Shown: positions 35,161-43,074 of the stretch, one piece after another
How positions within the stretch are numbered: position 1 is the stretch's first letter
How the letters are laid out: the number at the start of each line of letters is the position of its first letter
DNA from: Sulfurovum sp. UBA5198
GTDB taxonomy: Bacteria > Campylobacterota > Campylobacteria > Campylobacterales > Sulfurovaceae
DNA: 50,652 nt
Direction of reading: 5' to 3'
Assembly: GCA_002412865.1 (NCBI GenBank)
Contig: DHVW01000015.1
Coordinates: 1-50,652, forward strand
Notes under the pieces: generated by a model
Database searches by the model: none
Told to the model about the DNA's origin: nothing
What the model saw: the letters and a program-made list of their open reading frames with translations, nothing else
Made by a program: the position numbers and the translations under genes

Positions 35161-36567
35161 TTACCTAATGAGATGAATTAAATATTGGTTTAAAAAGTAT
35201 AGTATTATACCCAAAATCGCCATAGCTATAATAAAGTATAGCGTTCTTTTGCTATTAATAATATCCAAAAATTTATCAAATCCAACTTCACGAATAGTAA
35301 GCACCATCTGCACAACCCCGCCTATACTACCAGCCAATGCTAGTCCAGCAGCCCCCATAAACTGCATTAAAATCACAGAAAATATCAGATTTATAACCAG
35401 TGAAGCCACAGCAATCTTGGCAGCTTTTATATGTTTGTGCATAGCATAGAGATATAGTGAAAATAGCTTAGCTAAGCCAAATGGCACAAGCCCCACCATA
35501 TACATCTTTAGTACATCAGCAGTATTGATAGTGTCTTGTATATCAAATGCACCTCGCTCAAATAGTAGCCACACAATAGGCTCAGCAAGCAGCACGCCAC
35601 CAAGTACTGATATGCCTAAAAGCAAACTAAGCAACCAAAATGCTTTGGATAGATTTGAGAAAGCTAGAGTTTCATTTTCATTTTTAATAGCTTTAGATAT
35701 TGCAGGAAAGAGCGCAGTTGTAATAGCTAGAGCTATAATAGCAAATGGAAGTTGAAAGACACGATTTGCATAAAAAAGATACGAAACACTTCCAGCGACC
35801 AAAAATGAAGCTAAGCTAGTATCTATAAAAGAGGCTATTTGTGCAGTAGAATTTCCTATGACTGATGGAATAAAAAGCTTTCTAAATTTACTCTCTTCTT
35901 CTGCTGTGTCTTTGGTTTTTCTGTATTTCCAGCCACCTATTAGAACTTTAGATAGTCCTTTTTTGCGGATTGCATATAGGTGCGTTATGATTTGTAGCAC
36001 TCCACCCACTAATATAGAAAAACTGAGTGCATAGACGATAGTAGCTGGGTCACTTTTTGCATACCACCAAAGAGTAGCTATCATGACAATATTTAGCCAT
36101 ACAGTAGAAAATGCAGTAGTAAAAAAATGCTCTTTATGTTGAAGCAATGTGCCTAAAAATGTAACTATAAATATGAGATCCAAATACCAAAAGTTTATCA
36201 CAGTCAGTGGAGCCATCTTGGCAATCAGCTCATCACTCCAGTCCCACGCCAAAGCCTTACTAAACGCTTCTGGAAACATAGTCACAAGCAATGAAAAAGC
36301 GACAATGATAAACATAAAACGCAAAAATATAGCTACAGCAAAAACCCCTTTTTGTTTTGATGCCACATAGGAGGGCATAAAGCTTTGAGTGAATGATCCT
36401 TCTGCAAATATCCTACGAAACAAGTTTGGAAACTTAAACGCCATCAAAAATACATCACTCCAGATACTAGCTCCCAGAGCTGATGTCATCATTATATCAC
36501 GCAGTAGTCCACTCACGCGGGATATGAGTATACCAAATGAATTGCTAAATATTGACTTGAATCGCAT
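35161..36567 (-). CDS. murJ: Lipid II flippase MurJ
   Basis: MurJ/MviN (468 residues) flips lipid II across the inner membrane for peptidoglycan synthesis. About 14 hydrophobic helices. Family segments are SRVSGLLRDIMMTSALG near the N-terminus and AEGSFTQSFMPSYV, with FANRVFQLPFAI-like FYANRVFQLPFAI mid-protein. AAAGG precedes the ATG. It is first in a ten-gene operon running murJ, cysS, ABC exporter, pyrD, M16 peptidase, dapA, SDR, pgsA, rseP, yggS. Confidence 0.96.
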   Translation of the reverse strand: MRFKSIFSNSFGILISRVSGLLRDIMMTSALGASIWSDVFLMAFKFPNLFRRIFAEGSFTQSFMPSYVASKQKGVFAVAIFLRFMFIIVAFSLLVTMFPEAFSKALAWDWSDELIAKMAPLTVINFWYLDLIFIVTFLGTLLQHKEHFFTTAFSTVWLNIVMIATLWWYAKSDPATIVYALSFSILVGGVLQIITHLYAIRKKGLSKVLIGGWKYRKTKDTAEEESKFRKLFIPSVIGNSTAQIASFIDTSLASFLVAGSVSYLFYANRVFQLPFAIIALAITTALFPAISKAIKNENETLAFSNLSKAFWLLSLLLGISVLGGVLLAEPIVWLLFERGAFDIQDTINTADVLKMYMVGLVPFGLAKLFSLYLYAMHKHIKAAKIAVASLVINLIFSVILMQFMGAAGLALAGSIGGVVQMVLTIREVGFDKFLDIINSKRTLYFIIAMAILGIILYFLNQYLIHLIR

Positions 36568-36730
36568 ATATGCCTTTAGAGTTTATCTTTGTTGTGATTA
36601 TATCCAAAGTTTTATCAAGCAACGAAGTGGTGGTTTATTCAATAATGAAACGCTTTGTTACTCCGTGCTTGCCCTAAGTGGTTTCCTACAGTCATACGGA
36701 GTCTGAAATATTAAATATATTTCCATATAA

Positions 36731-36749
36731 TCATAAGTTATCATTATCA
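36731..36749 (-). promoter_or_regulatory. Possible Fur box
   Basis: Read on the minus strand: TGATAATGATAACTTATGA, two GATAA(T/C) hexamers and a weaker third. It agrees with 11 leading bases of the 19-base consensus but diverges after that. Weak evidence only. Confidence 0.3.
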
Positions 36750-36855
36750 CACAACCTCACTATTTCTTATTTCTATACTATGACGATTGTCGTCTTAAAT
36801 GTTTAATTATTAAGAAAATTAACTTATTTAATTTGTAAATCCAAATAAAAAAGAG

Positions 36856-36861
36856 TATACT
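36856..36861 (+). promoter_or_regulatory. -10 box of the coiled-coil gene
   Basis: TATACT, with a weak TTTGTA-like -35 at 36832-36837 (18-base spacer). 74 bases of leader precede the ATG at 36936. Confidence 0.4.
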
Positions 36862-36935
36862 TCAAAATACACTAATACAGTGTAAAGTTTCCATTAGCCG
36901 CTCTATTAACCATTTTATTAGATAGGAGAACAATC

Positions 36936-37223
36936 ATGAGCATGAAAGAAGCATACGAACAGAAATTACAAGCACAATTAGACGAGTGGAGTGCAGATAT
37001 TGACAAACTCAAGGCAAAAGTCGACGGTGCAGATGCTGATTTACAACTTGAATACTATAAACAAATTGAAAAACTTCGTTCTATGAAGGACGCTGTTGCG
37101 GATAAACTTATCGAGCTTAAGGGTGCTAGTGACGATGCTTTGGAGGACCTTAAAGCTGGTATTGGGAGTGCGTGGGACTCTCTAGGCAATTCATTAAATT
37201 CATTTGCTTCGAAATTCAAGTAA
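36936..37223 (+). CDS. Small helical coiled-coil protein (stress-associated)
   Basis: A 95-residue soluble protein that is one long amphipathic, charged helix (MKEAYEQKLQAQLDEWSADI, heptad-like up to about residue 66), then a short GIGSAWDSLGNSLNSF tail. No signal peptide. AGGAG lies seven bases before the ATG. Relatives with this layout are common beside small stress membrane proteins; function unknown. Followed after 98 bases by a 49-residue membrane protein. Confidence 0.8.
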   Translation: MSMKEAYEQKLQAQLDEWSADIDKLKAKVDGADADLQLEYYKQIEKLRSMKDAVADKLIELKGASDDALEDLKAGIGSAWDSLGNSLNSFASKFK

Positions 37224-37295
37224 ACATCATACTTGATCAAGCCAACAATTAAGTAAGTTACACAGGTAGCTAATCTATTGATTAATGCTACGCTA

Positions 37296-37301
37296 TATAA
37301 T
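37296..37301 (+). promoter_or_regulatory. -10 box of the lmo0937-like gene
   Basis: TATAAT in GCTATATAAT, 21 bases before the ATG at 37322, with AAAAGGA in between. Confidence 0.45.
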
Positions 37302-37321
37302 TTTTTAAAAGGAAAGATAAA

Positions 37322-37471
37322 ATGCTTGAAACAATCGCAATTCTTCTAATTATACTTTGGGTTCTTGGGCTTGCCAGCTCCTATACTATGGGGGGATTCA
37401 TCCATGTTCTTCTTATTATTGCACTCGTGGTGATAGTAGTTCGTCTTATTCAGCGTCGTCGCATACTGTAA
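37322..37471 (+). CDS. lmo0937-family 49-residue membrane protein
   Basis: A 49-residue protein: METIAILLIILWVLGLASS helix, a YTMGGFIH turn, a second helix LLIIALVVIVV and a basic tail RLIQRRRIL. The two-helix pattern with G-F-I-H in the loop matches the lmo0937 family of small stress-linked membrane proteins. AAAAGGA is about 9 bases before the ATG. It is easy to miss because of its size. It lies between the coiled-coil gene and a DUF3185-like gene. Confidence 0.8.
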   Translation: MLETIAILLIILWVLGLASSYTMGGFIHVLLIIALVVIVVRLIQRRRIL

Positions 37472-37559
37472 AAAAACTTCTGTACTGAGTATGGTTTCTG
37501 TTTTTCAGTCACCAATTTCATACTCAGCTTGTACGGAATCTAAATTAAAAGGATATAAA

Positions 37560-37781
37560 ATGAATGCAATAAGAATTTTAGCAATTTTACTCATTGTTGG
37601 TGGTGCACTTGGTTTGATATATACCAGTTTTAGTTACACTAAACAGACCGATGTGGTGAAAGTTGGACCGCTCGAAATGTCAGTAAAAGAGAAGGAAACG
37701 GTACAGATTCCTGTTTGGGCTGGTGCAGGAGCAATAGCACTAGGTGGGTTACTTCTTATTTTGGGAAACAGACGAAGCTAA
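37560..37781 (+). CDS. DUF3185-like small membrane protein
   Basis: A 73-residue protein: helix ILAILLIVGGALGLIYTSF, a short extracellular part containing VKVGPLEMSVKEKETVQIP, helix WAGAGAIALGGLLLILG, then a basic NRRS end. The layout matches DUF3185. I start at ATG 37560 with AAAAGGA as ribosome site; the longer frame from 37491 has no homologous content. It completes a three-gene cluster of tiny envelope proteins. Confidence 0.78.
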   Translation: MNAIRILAILLIVGGALGLIYTSFSYTKQTDVVKVGPLEMSVKEKETVQIPVWAGAGAIALGGLLLILGNRRS

Positions 37782-37920
37782 AGAAACGCACATTTAAACC
37801 TGAAGTGCAATTTTTAAAAACAACACAAGTCCATTAATTTTAAAAAGTTGTGCATTCAGATTTGAGGATCTTATTAAAAGTGCAAATTTTAAATATATTT
37901 TTCTTTCATATAATAATGAA

Positions 37921-37954
37921 GGTTTCTCTAGTTCCCACTCTCCTGAGTGGGAAC
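37921..37954 (+). repeat. REP-like palindromic element, copy A
   Basis: GGTTTCTCT-A-GTTCCCA followed by a 10-bp perfect stem: GTTCCCACTC, loop TCCT, GAGTGGGAAC (37931-37954). The same 17-base lead (one mismatch) occurs at 45314-45330 next to the REP-associated transposase. Confidence 0.7.
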
Positions 37955-38031
37955 GAGGAGGGTGTTTAGTGTGGCAAAAATTATTTCCATTTCAATTTGA
38001 CATATATTTATCCACATTTCACATTTTTGGC

Positions 38032-38037
38032 TATACT
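38032..38037 (+). promoter_or_regulatory. -10 box of ruvA
   Basis: TATACT, 21 bases before the ruvA ATG; GGAG at 38050 is the ribosome site. The TTGACA at 37997 is too far away (29 bases) to be its -35. Confidence 0.5.
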
Positions 38038-38058
38038 CACAAAAAATATGGAGCAAAT

Positions 38059-38616
38059 ATGATAGTTGGGATAAAAGGCACGATTGAACACAAGGAGCCA
38101 ACGCTATTGCATATAGAAGTACAAGGGTTGATTTATGAAGTTTATGTATCGCTTCATACATCTGCAGTCATCACCACAAATGAGGTAAAACTATTTACTG
38201 CTCAAATAATCAGAGAAGATGCAAATATGCTTTTTGGCTTTGCTACTCGTGACGAGAAGAGAATGTTTGATACTTTACTAAAAATCAATGGAGTAGGTCC
38301 AAAGGTCGCTTTGGCAATATGCTCTACATTTAGCCCTGATACATTTGCCAAAGTTATTAATTCCAAAGATGTGTCTATGTTAAAACGAGTACCAGGGATT
38401 GGTCCAAAGGCTGCTAGTCGGATACTTGTAGAGTTGGCTGATTTCATAGTAGATGTCAATAGTGATAGTGCTACTGGAAGCTCAATGAGTGAAGCGACTA
38501 TGGCACTTGAGAGTTTAGGGTTCAAAAAAGATGAGATAAGAAAAGCACTGAGTGGGGGTAGTGGCGATACGGCAACCATGGTAAAAGAAGGACTTAAAAA
38601 ACTACAAAGATTATAA
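38059..38616 (+). CDS. ruvA: Holliday junction branch migration protein RuvA
   Basis: RuvA (185 residues) binds Holliday junctions and recruits RuvB. It has the N-terminal OB fold (MIVGIKGTIEHKEP), two helix-hairpin-helix motifs (INGVGPKVAL and VPGIGPKAASRI) and a C-terminal RuvB-binding domain (EATMALESLGFKKDEI). I start at ATG 38059; the reading frame extends 30 codons upstream without homology. Confidence 0.97.
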   Translation: MIVGIKGTIEHKEPTLLHIEVQGLIYEVYVSLHTSAVITTNEVKLFTAQIIREDANMLFGFATRDEKRMFDTLLKINGVGPKVALAICSTFSPDTFAKVINSKDVSMLKRVPGIGPKAASRILVELADFIVDVNSDSATGSSMSEATMALESLGFKKDEIRKALSGGSGDTATMVKEGLKKLQRL

Positions 38617-38623
38617 TTCTAGG

Positions 38624-39268
38624 TTATGAAGCAACTCTTTTTGCACCTACAAAACATTTTGAGTATGAGCCACTCGTGAGTGGAGAGATTATTATTCCCT
38701 TGTCTTTTGAGGCTGCATGTATAAATTCACCATTCCCAGCATAAATACCTACATGTGTGACTGGCACACCACGATTTCTATCGGTTAAAAAGAATAACAA
38801 GTCACCTTGTCTTAGATTTTCTGTGGAGACTGACTGTCCAATTCTTGATTGAGCGTAAGCTGTTCTAGGTAGTTTAACGCCATGTTTTGCATATAGAAAT
38901 TGAGTATATCCAGAGCAGTCAAAACCTTCTGGTTTTGTACCACCCCAAACATATTTCCCGCCTTTATATTGTTTGGCACTTTCTACTACACATTCTTGTC
39001 CTCCCGTGGCTTGTGCCTGCTTGGTTTGTTTAGGCTTTATAGTGTAGCTTTTAGTTTTATTAATGAATTCTTCATTGGCTATTCGTGTTGCATTTTGCAT
39101 TGCTAGGACTTTTTGTTGTTGTATTTCAGATTGAAATGCTTGGTATGAATAGGCTTTTACATCTTGGTAGATATAGGCGTTTGTTTTGTGTTTAATTTTT
39201 TTACCATCAAACATATTGGCATTTAAAAATAGTGAAATTGTTAATATTGTGATTATTATTCTTATCAT
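38624..39268 (-). CDS. Secreted NlpC/P60 peptidoglycan endopeptidase
   Basis: A 214-residue protein with signal peptide (LTISLFLNANMF), a variable linker to about residue 92, then an NlpC/P60 cysteine peptidase: catalytic Cys118 in FDCSGYTQFLY, His172 in VTHVGIYAG and His184 in EFIHAASKD. It probably cleaves peptide stems in the wall. It is convergent with ruvA (7 bases apart) and its upstream neighbour is the divergent flavoprotein gene. Confidence 0.93.
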   Translation of the reverse strand: MIRIIITILTISLFLNANMFDGKKIKHKTNAYIYQDVKAYSYQAFQSEIQQQKVLAMQNATRIANEEFINKTKSYTIKPKQTKQAQATGGQECVVESAKQYKGGKYVWGGTKPEGFDCSGYTQFLYAKHGVKLPRTAYAQSRIGQSVSTENLRQGDLLFFLTDRNRGVPVTHVGIYAGNGEFIHAASKDKGIIISPLTSGSYSKCFVGAKRVAS

Positions 39269-39317
39269 TATTTGTTGCCTTGATTAATTAATTGTGATAT
39301 TTTATCATACATTTGGA

Positions 39318-39323
39318 TATAAT
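39318..39323 (+). promoter_or_regulatory. -10 box suggesting a leaderless mRNA
   Basis: TATAAT ends eight bases before the ATG at 39331, so transcription would start at or next to the start codon. No ribosome site is present. Confidence 0.45.
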
Positions 39324-39330
39324 TTCCCAC

Positions 39331-40464
39331 ATGATACCAGTAATTATTATAGGTGGTGGAGCTAGTGGTTTGATGCTATCTTCACTATTGCCTTCAAAAA
39401 CAGCCACCATTATCGAACACAATGCCAAATTAGGTGCAAAGATACTTATAAGCGGTGGTGGTAGATGCAATGTGACAAATGCAAATGTCTCTAGTGAAAA
39501 CTACCTTGGTGATCAAAAATTCGTTAGCACTATTCTGAAAAAATTCAACCAACATGATATGCTCGCATGGTGCAATAGAAAAAATCTAAATCTAGTTATT
39601 CAAAAAAATAATCAATATTTTTGTCCATCAAGTGCAAAAGAGCTACAAGAAATATTTGCCAAAGATTCGCAGAAGCAGAGTGTGATTTTAAATCAAAGCG
39701 TTATTGGTGTAAGCAAAATAGATGATTATTTTATAGTAAAAACAAATCGTGATAGCTTCAAAGCAAAAAATGTAGTAGTGGCATCAGGTGGGCTTAGCTA
39801 CACTACAATTGGGGCTAGTGGGATAGGTTATGAAATAGCTACATTATTTGGGCATAGTATAAAGAAAACAGCTCCAGCACTTGTGGGTTTCACTCTGCAA
39901 AAAGAGCAGTTTTTCATGAAAGAGCTAAGCGGTACAGCCATAGAAAATGTGAATATATTGGTAGGAGGTAAAGTGTGTAGTGGTGCATTGCTTTTTGCCC
40001 ACAAAGGAGTTAGTGGCCCATGCATACTAGACGCATCTCTTTATTGGGAAAAGGGAACTATTGAGATAGACTTTTTGCCTGATTTTGATTGGCATACTGC
40101 TAAACAATCAAAGAAAAATATAAGCACTATCTTGCCTCTAGCGAAGAGAGTGCTTAAAGCTATACTAGATGAGTTTAGTTTGCCAGATAAGCCTTACTCA
40201 CAGCTGAGCAAAGATGAACAATCAAAACTACACACTCTCAAAAGCTATAAATTTGCACCAGCAGGAACATTTGGATATAATAAGGCCGAAGTTACAAAAG
40301 GTGGAGTTGATACAAGTGAAATTGATGAGCTTACCATGATGAGCCAAAAAGTAGAAAATCTATATTTTATAGGTGAAGTGCTTGATGTGACTGGTGAGCT
40401 TGGTGGTTATAATTTTCAGTGGGCATTTTCAACTGCTACAGTTTGTGCGAAAAGTATTAGATAA
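39331..40464 (+). CDS. BaiN/HI0933-family NAD(P)/FAD-dependent oxidoreductase
   Basis: A 377-residue flavoprotein of the HI0933/YhiN/BaiN type: VIIIGGGASGLMLS (4-17), then AKILISGGGRCNVTNAN and the C-terminal GELLDVTGELGGYNFQWAF-like segment (VLDVTGELGGYNFQWAFSTA). Substrate unknown; some relatives act on bile-acid-like enones. I start at ATG 39331. A TTG six codons upstream is possible but would leave no room for a leader. Followed by a DUF4177 gene after 15 bases. Confidence 0.92.
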   Translation: MIPVIIIGGGASGLMLSSLLPSKTATIIEHNAKLGAKILISGGGRCNVTNANVSSENYLGDQKFVSTILKKFNQHDMLAWCNRKNLNLVIQKNNQYFCPSSAKELQEIFAKDSQKQSVILNQSVIGVSKIDDYFIVKTNRDSFKAKNVVVASGGLSYTTIGASGIGYEIATLFGHSIKKTAPALVGFTLQKEQFFMKELSGTAIENVNILVGGKVCSGALLFAHKGVSGPCILDASLYWEKGTIEIDFLPDFDWHTAKQSKKNISTILPLAKRVLKAILDEFSLPDKPYSQLSKDEQSKLHTLKSYKFAPAGTFGYNKAEVTKGGVDTSEIDELTMMSQKVENLYFIGEVLDVTGELGGYNFQWAFSTATVCAKSIR

Positions 40465-40479
40465 TTTAAAAGGATTTAG

Positions 40480-40695
40480 ATGCTGGAATATAAAGCGATT
40501 ATATATCAAGAGGGGATCTTAGGCTCACTTATTTTGGGCCAATCAAAAGTTGATCCAGTTCGATTTAGTGCATTTTTAAATGTTAATGCAGCTGAGGGTT
40601 GGGAAGTTGTGACAATGGAGAAAGACATTAGAAGAATGTTGCTTTTCTGGAGTAGAGAAGGCTTCATAGTAATCATGAAAAGAGAGAAGAGATAA
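40480..40695 (+). CDS. DUF4177 protein
   Basis: A 71-residue protein beginning MLEYKAIIYQEG with AAEGWEVVTM mid-protein and a basic FIVIMKREKR end, the DUF4177 pattern. AAAAGGA precedes the ATG. Function unknown. Its stop overlaps the next ATG (TAATG), so it is co-translated with the small membrane protein gene. Confidence 0.82.
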   Translation: MLEYKAIIYQEGILGSLILGQSKVDPVRFSAFLNVNAAEGWEVVTMEKDIRRMLLFWSREGFIVIMKREKR

Positions 40696-40916
40696 TGAAT
40701 GTTATGAAGTTTGCTAGTATTATCACAGGTATAATATTATTTATATATGCGATTTTAGGACTTATCCAGCTATGGACCTCTTTTATGAGTTGGGATAATT
40801 TCGTACGAATTAGCATAACCGCAGCTGTGATTATCGTAGTTACTGTGGGAATATCTCTTTTGTATCGTGAATATATAGAGTCAACTGAGCTTAAAAAAGA
40901 TAATTTCATAGACTAA
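40695..40916 (+). CDS. Small two-helix membrane protein
   Basis: A 73-residue protein with two membrane helices (about 6-32 and 37-58) and a charged tail. I do not recognise a family. Coupled to the DUF4177 gene by a one-base overlap; the hydrolase gene follows 23 bases later. Confidence 0.7.
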   Translation: MNVMKFASIITGIILFIYAILGLIQLWTSFMSWDNFVRISITAAVIIVVTVGISLLYREYIESTELKKDNFID

Positions 40917-40939
40917 ATTTTAAATAACAGTAGGTAAAT

Positions 40940-41674
40940 ATGGCATCTAAACAGATTAAATATAATAGTAAGACTTTTACTATTTCATATGACATAGTGA
41001 ATCCACAAATGACAAATAATATTGTTATCTTGCATGGTTGGGGAAGTAATAAAGAGATTATGAAACAGGCATTTGGCAAGCATATGCAGGATTTAAAGCA
41101 TATTTATATTGATATGCCAGGATTTGGGTCAAGCAACAACCCTAGCATAGTTTTAAAAAGTGGCGATTATGCTAATATTATCAGTCTATTTTTGAATGAA
41201 CTTAATGTGGATGCAGATATTATTGCAGGTCACTCGTTTGGTGGCAAGGTTGCTACACTGTTAAAGCCAAAATGTCTTGTACTGCTCTCTAGCTCAGGAA
41301 TATTAGTTCCTAAACCGTTTAGTGTAAGAGCAAAAATATTCATATCAAAATTCTTTAAAACTATTGGAATTGGTAAATTAACTTCTATGTTCGTAAGTCC
41401 TGATGCTAAGGGTATGAGCCATGAGATGTATGAGACATTCAAAAATGTAGTTAATGAAGAGTTTGAGCATAATTTTGAAGATTTTAACGGCAAAGCACTT
41501 CTTTTTTGGGGCAAAAGTGACACAGCAACACCACTTTGGACAGCCGAGAAGATACAGTCAATAATCAAAGGTTCACGCCTATTTCCTTTAGATGGAGACC
41601 ATTTCTTTTTTCTCAAACATGCACACTTGATATCAACAAATATAGAAAATTTATGTACAAAGGAAGAAGCATGA
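40940..41674 (+). CDS. Alpha/beta hydrolase
   Basis: A 244-residue alpha/beta-fold hydrolase. HGWG (32-35) forms the oxyanion region, Ser99 in GHSFGG is the nucleophile, WGKSDTATPL holds the acid and GDHFFF the catalytic His. The fold resembles esterases and MhpC-type hydrolases; the substrate is unknown. Its end overlaps murF by four bases (ATGA). The murF-hydrolase pairing downstream of ruvA is familiar from Campylobacter. Confidence 0.9.
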   Translation: MASKQIKYNSKTFTISYDIVNPQMTNNIVILHGWGSNKEIMKQAFGKHMQDLKHIYIDMPGFGSSNNPSIVLKSGDYANIISLFLNELNVDADIIAGHSFGGKVATLLKPKCLVLLSSSGILVPKPFSVRAKIFISKFFKTIGIGKLTSMFVSPDAKGMSHEMYETFKNVVNEEFEHNFEDFNGKALLFWGKSDTATPLWTAEKIQSIIKGSRLFPLDGDHFFFLKHAHLISTNIENLCTKEEA

Positions 41675-43074
41675 TAGCATTTGGAGGATATATTTTATTT
41701 GTACTAGCAAGTGGTTATTATCTGATTACTACACTACAATGGTACAGCTATAAGCCGAAAAGAGTTCTTTTAAACCATACAAAACCAATTTGGAATATCA
41801 TCTATTTTGTAGCTCCATTTGTGGCATATATGATTGCAGAGCATAAATTTGGAGTTGGATATATAGCGTCTATTTTGTATGCAGTGGCTCTATATTTTTG
41901 GTTCAAAGGACTAGATAAGCCACTCGTATGGACTGGAAGGATTAAGAGATTTGCAACTATGCTAATCATCTTTGCACTTCTTTTGTATTTTGCAGCAGAG
42001 TGTAAATTTGTACTTGCTCCATTTATATTGGCTTGGATTGCTTCATTTATTGTTGAAAAGATTTTATTTGCAGGATTCAAGGCAAAAGCAAAAACCAAAA
42101 TACAAAACATGAAAGATATGCAAGTCATAGGCATTACAGCTAGTTATGGAAAGACAAGTATAAAAAACTTTCTAGCTCATATCCTAGAGGGCAGCTTTAG
42201 AGTCTATGCTACGCCTCGCTCTGTTAATACTTTGGGTGGAGTGATAAAAGATATAAATGATGATTTGCCAAATGATACCCAAATTTATATAGTTGAGATG
42301 GGAGCTAGAGTTATTGGAGATATTAGTGAAATCACTACTTTTGTAAATCCACATTACGCAGTTGTAGGCAAGATAGGACCAGCTCATATAGAGTACTTCA
42401 AGACTTTAGAAAATATTTCAGCTACAAAACTAGAGATTTTAGAGAGCAATAGACTGCGTGAGGCTTGGATTCATAAGAGTGCAAATGCTGTGGCAAATGA
42501 TACAATACATATATTTAATGTAGATGAGCAAAGTGTAATCTCTACTCTTGATAGTACATCATTTGAGGTCGATGGAGTGGAGTATGAAGCCCCTATTTTG
42601 GGTGATTTTCACGCTATTAATCTCACAGCAGCTATAAAAGTCGCAATGCATCTTGGTCTTAGTAGTGAAACTATTCAAAAAAGACTCTCAACGCTAAAAG
42701 CAACACCACATAGACTTCAGAGAATTGATGCTGGCGGTAAAGTGATACTTGATGATAGCTTTAATGGCAATATTGATGGAATGATGGCATCGTTTGCTCT
42801 AGCATCTACCCACAAAGGCCGCAAGGTAGTTATCACCCCTGGGCTTGTAGAGGTTGATGATGAGCTTAATATAGAGGTTGCCAAAAGGGCAAATGAAGTC
42901 TTTGATGTGGTGATCGTCACTGGTAGCCTTAATGAAGTAATTTTTGAGAAGTATATAGATAGAAGCAAACTTCTAAAGCTAACAAACAAAGCAGATATGC
43001 AAAACATGCTTATAGAACATACAAAAGCAGGAGATTTGATACTTTTTGCCAATGATGCTCCGAGTTTTATCTGA
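41671..43074 (+). CDS. murF: Membrane-anchored MurF, UDP-MurNAc-tripeptide-D-Ala-D-Ala ligase
   Basis: A 467-residue MurF. The Mur ligase P-loop is GITASYGKTS at 154-163, with RSVNTLGGVIKDIND, VEMGAR and TPHRLQRI, then ILDDSFNGNIDGM. Unlike most MurF proteins, the first 150 residues carry about four hydrophobic membrane helices (6-25, 41-80, 96-135) instead of a typical uridine-binding domain. I start at ATG 41671 behind AAGGAAGAAG, overlapping the hydrolase stop. MurF adds D-Ala-D-Ala to the peptidoglycan precursor. A ddl gene, which I would expect nearby, is not in the window. Confidence 0.93.
   Translation: MIAFGGYILFVLASGYYLITTLQWYSYKPKRVLLNHTKPIWNIIYFVAPFVAYMIAEHKFGVGYIASILYAVALYFWFKGLDKPLVWTGRIKRFATMLIIFALLLYFAAECKFVLAPFILAWIASFIVEKILFAGFKAKAKTKIQNMKDMQVIGITASYGKTSIKNFLAHILEGSFRVYATPRSVNTLGGVIKDINDDLPNDTQIYIVEMGARVIGDISEITTFVNPHYAVVGKIGPAHIEYFKTLENISATKLEILESNRLREAWIHKSANAVANDTIHIFNVDEQSVISTLDSTSFEVDGVEYEAPILGDFHAINLTAAIKVAMHLGLSSETIQKRLSTLKATPHRLQRIDAGGKVILDDSFNGNIDGMMASFALASTHKGRKVVITPGLVEVDDELNIEVAKRANEVFDVVIVTGSLNEVIFEKYIDRSKLLKLTNKADMQNMLIEHTKAGDLILFANDAPSFI

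Larger units (their letters stand above)
36568..36935. other. Intergenic region between murJ and the small stress-gene cluster
   Basis: No convincing gene. The stretch holds a Fur-box-like sequence (36731-36749), a short palindrome GACGA-TTG-TCGTC (36782-36794), and near its right end a -10 box TATACT (36856-36861). A long imperfect hairpin pairs ACTCCG (near 36660) with CGGAGT (near 36699), of unknown role. Confidence 0.45.

Noticed and set aside
37997..38037. TTGACA ... TATACT as a -35/-10 promoter for ruvA
   Set aside because: The spacer is 29 bases, far outside the 15-19 range. The -10 alone is kept.
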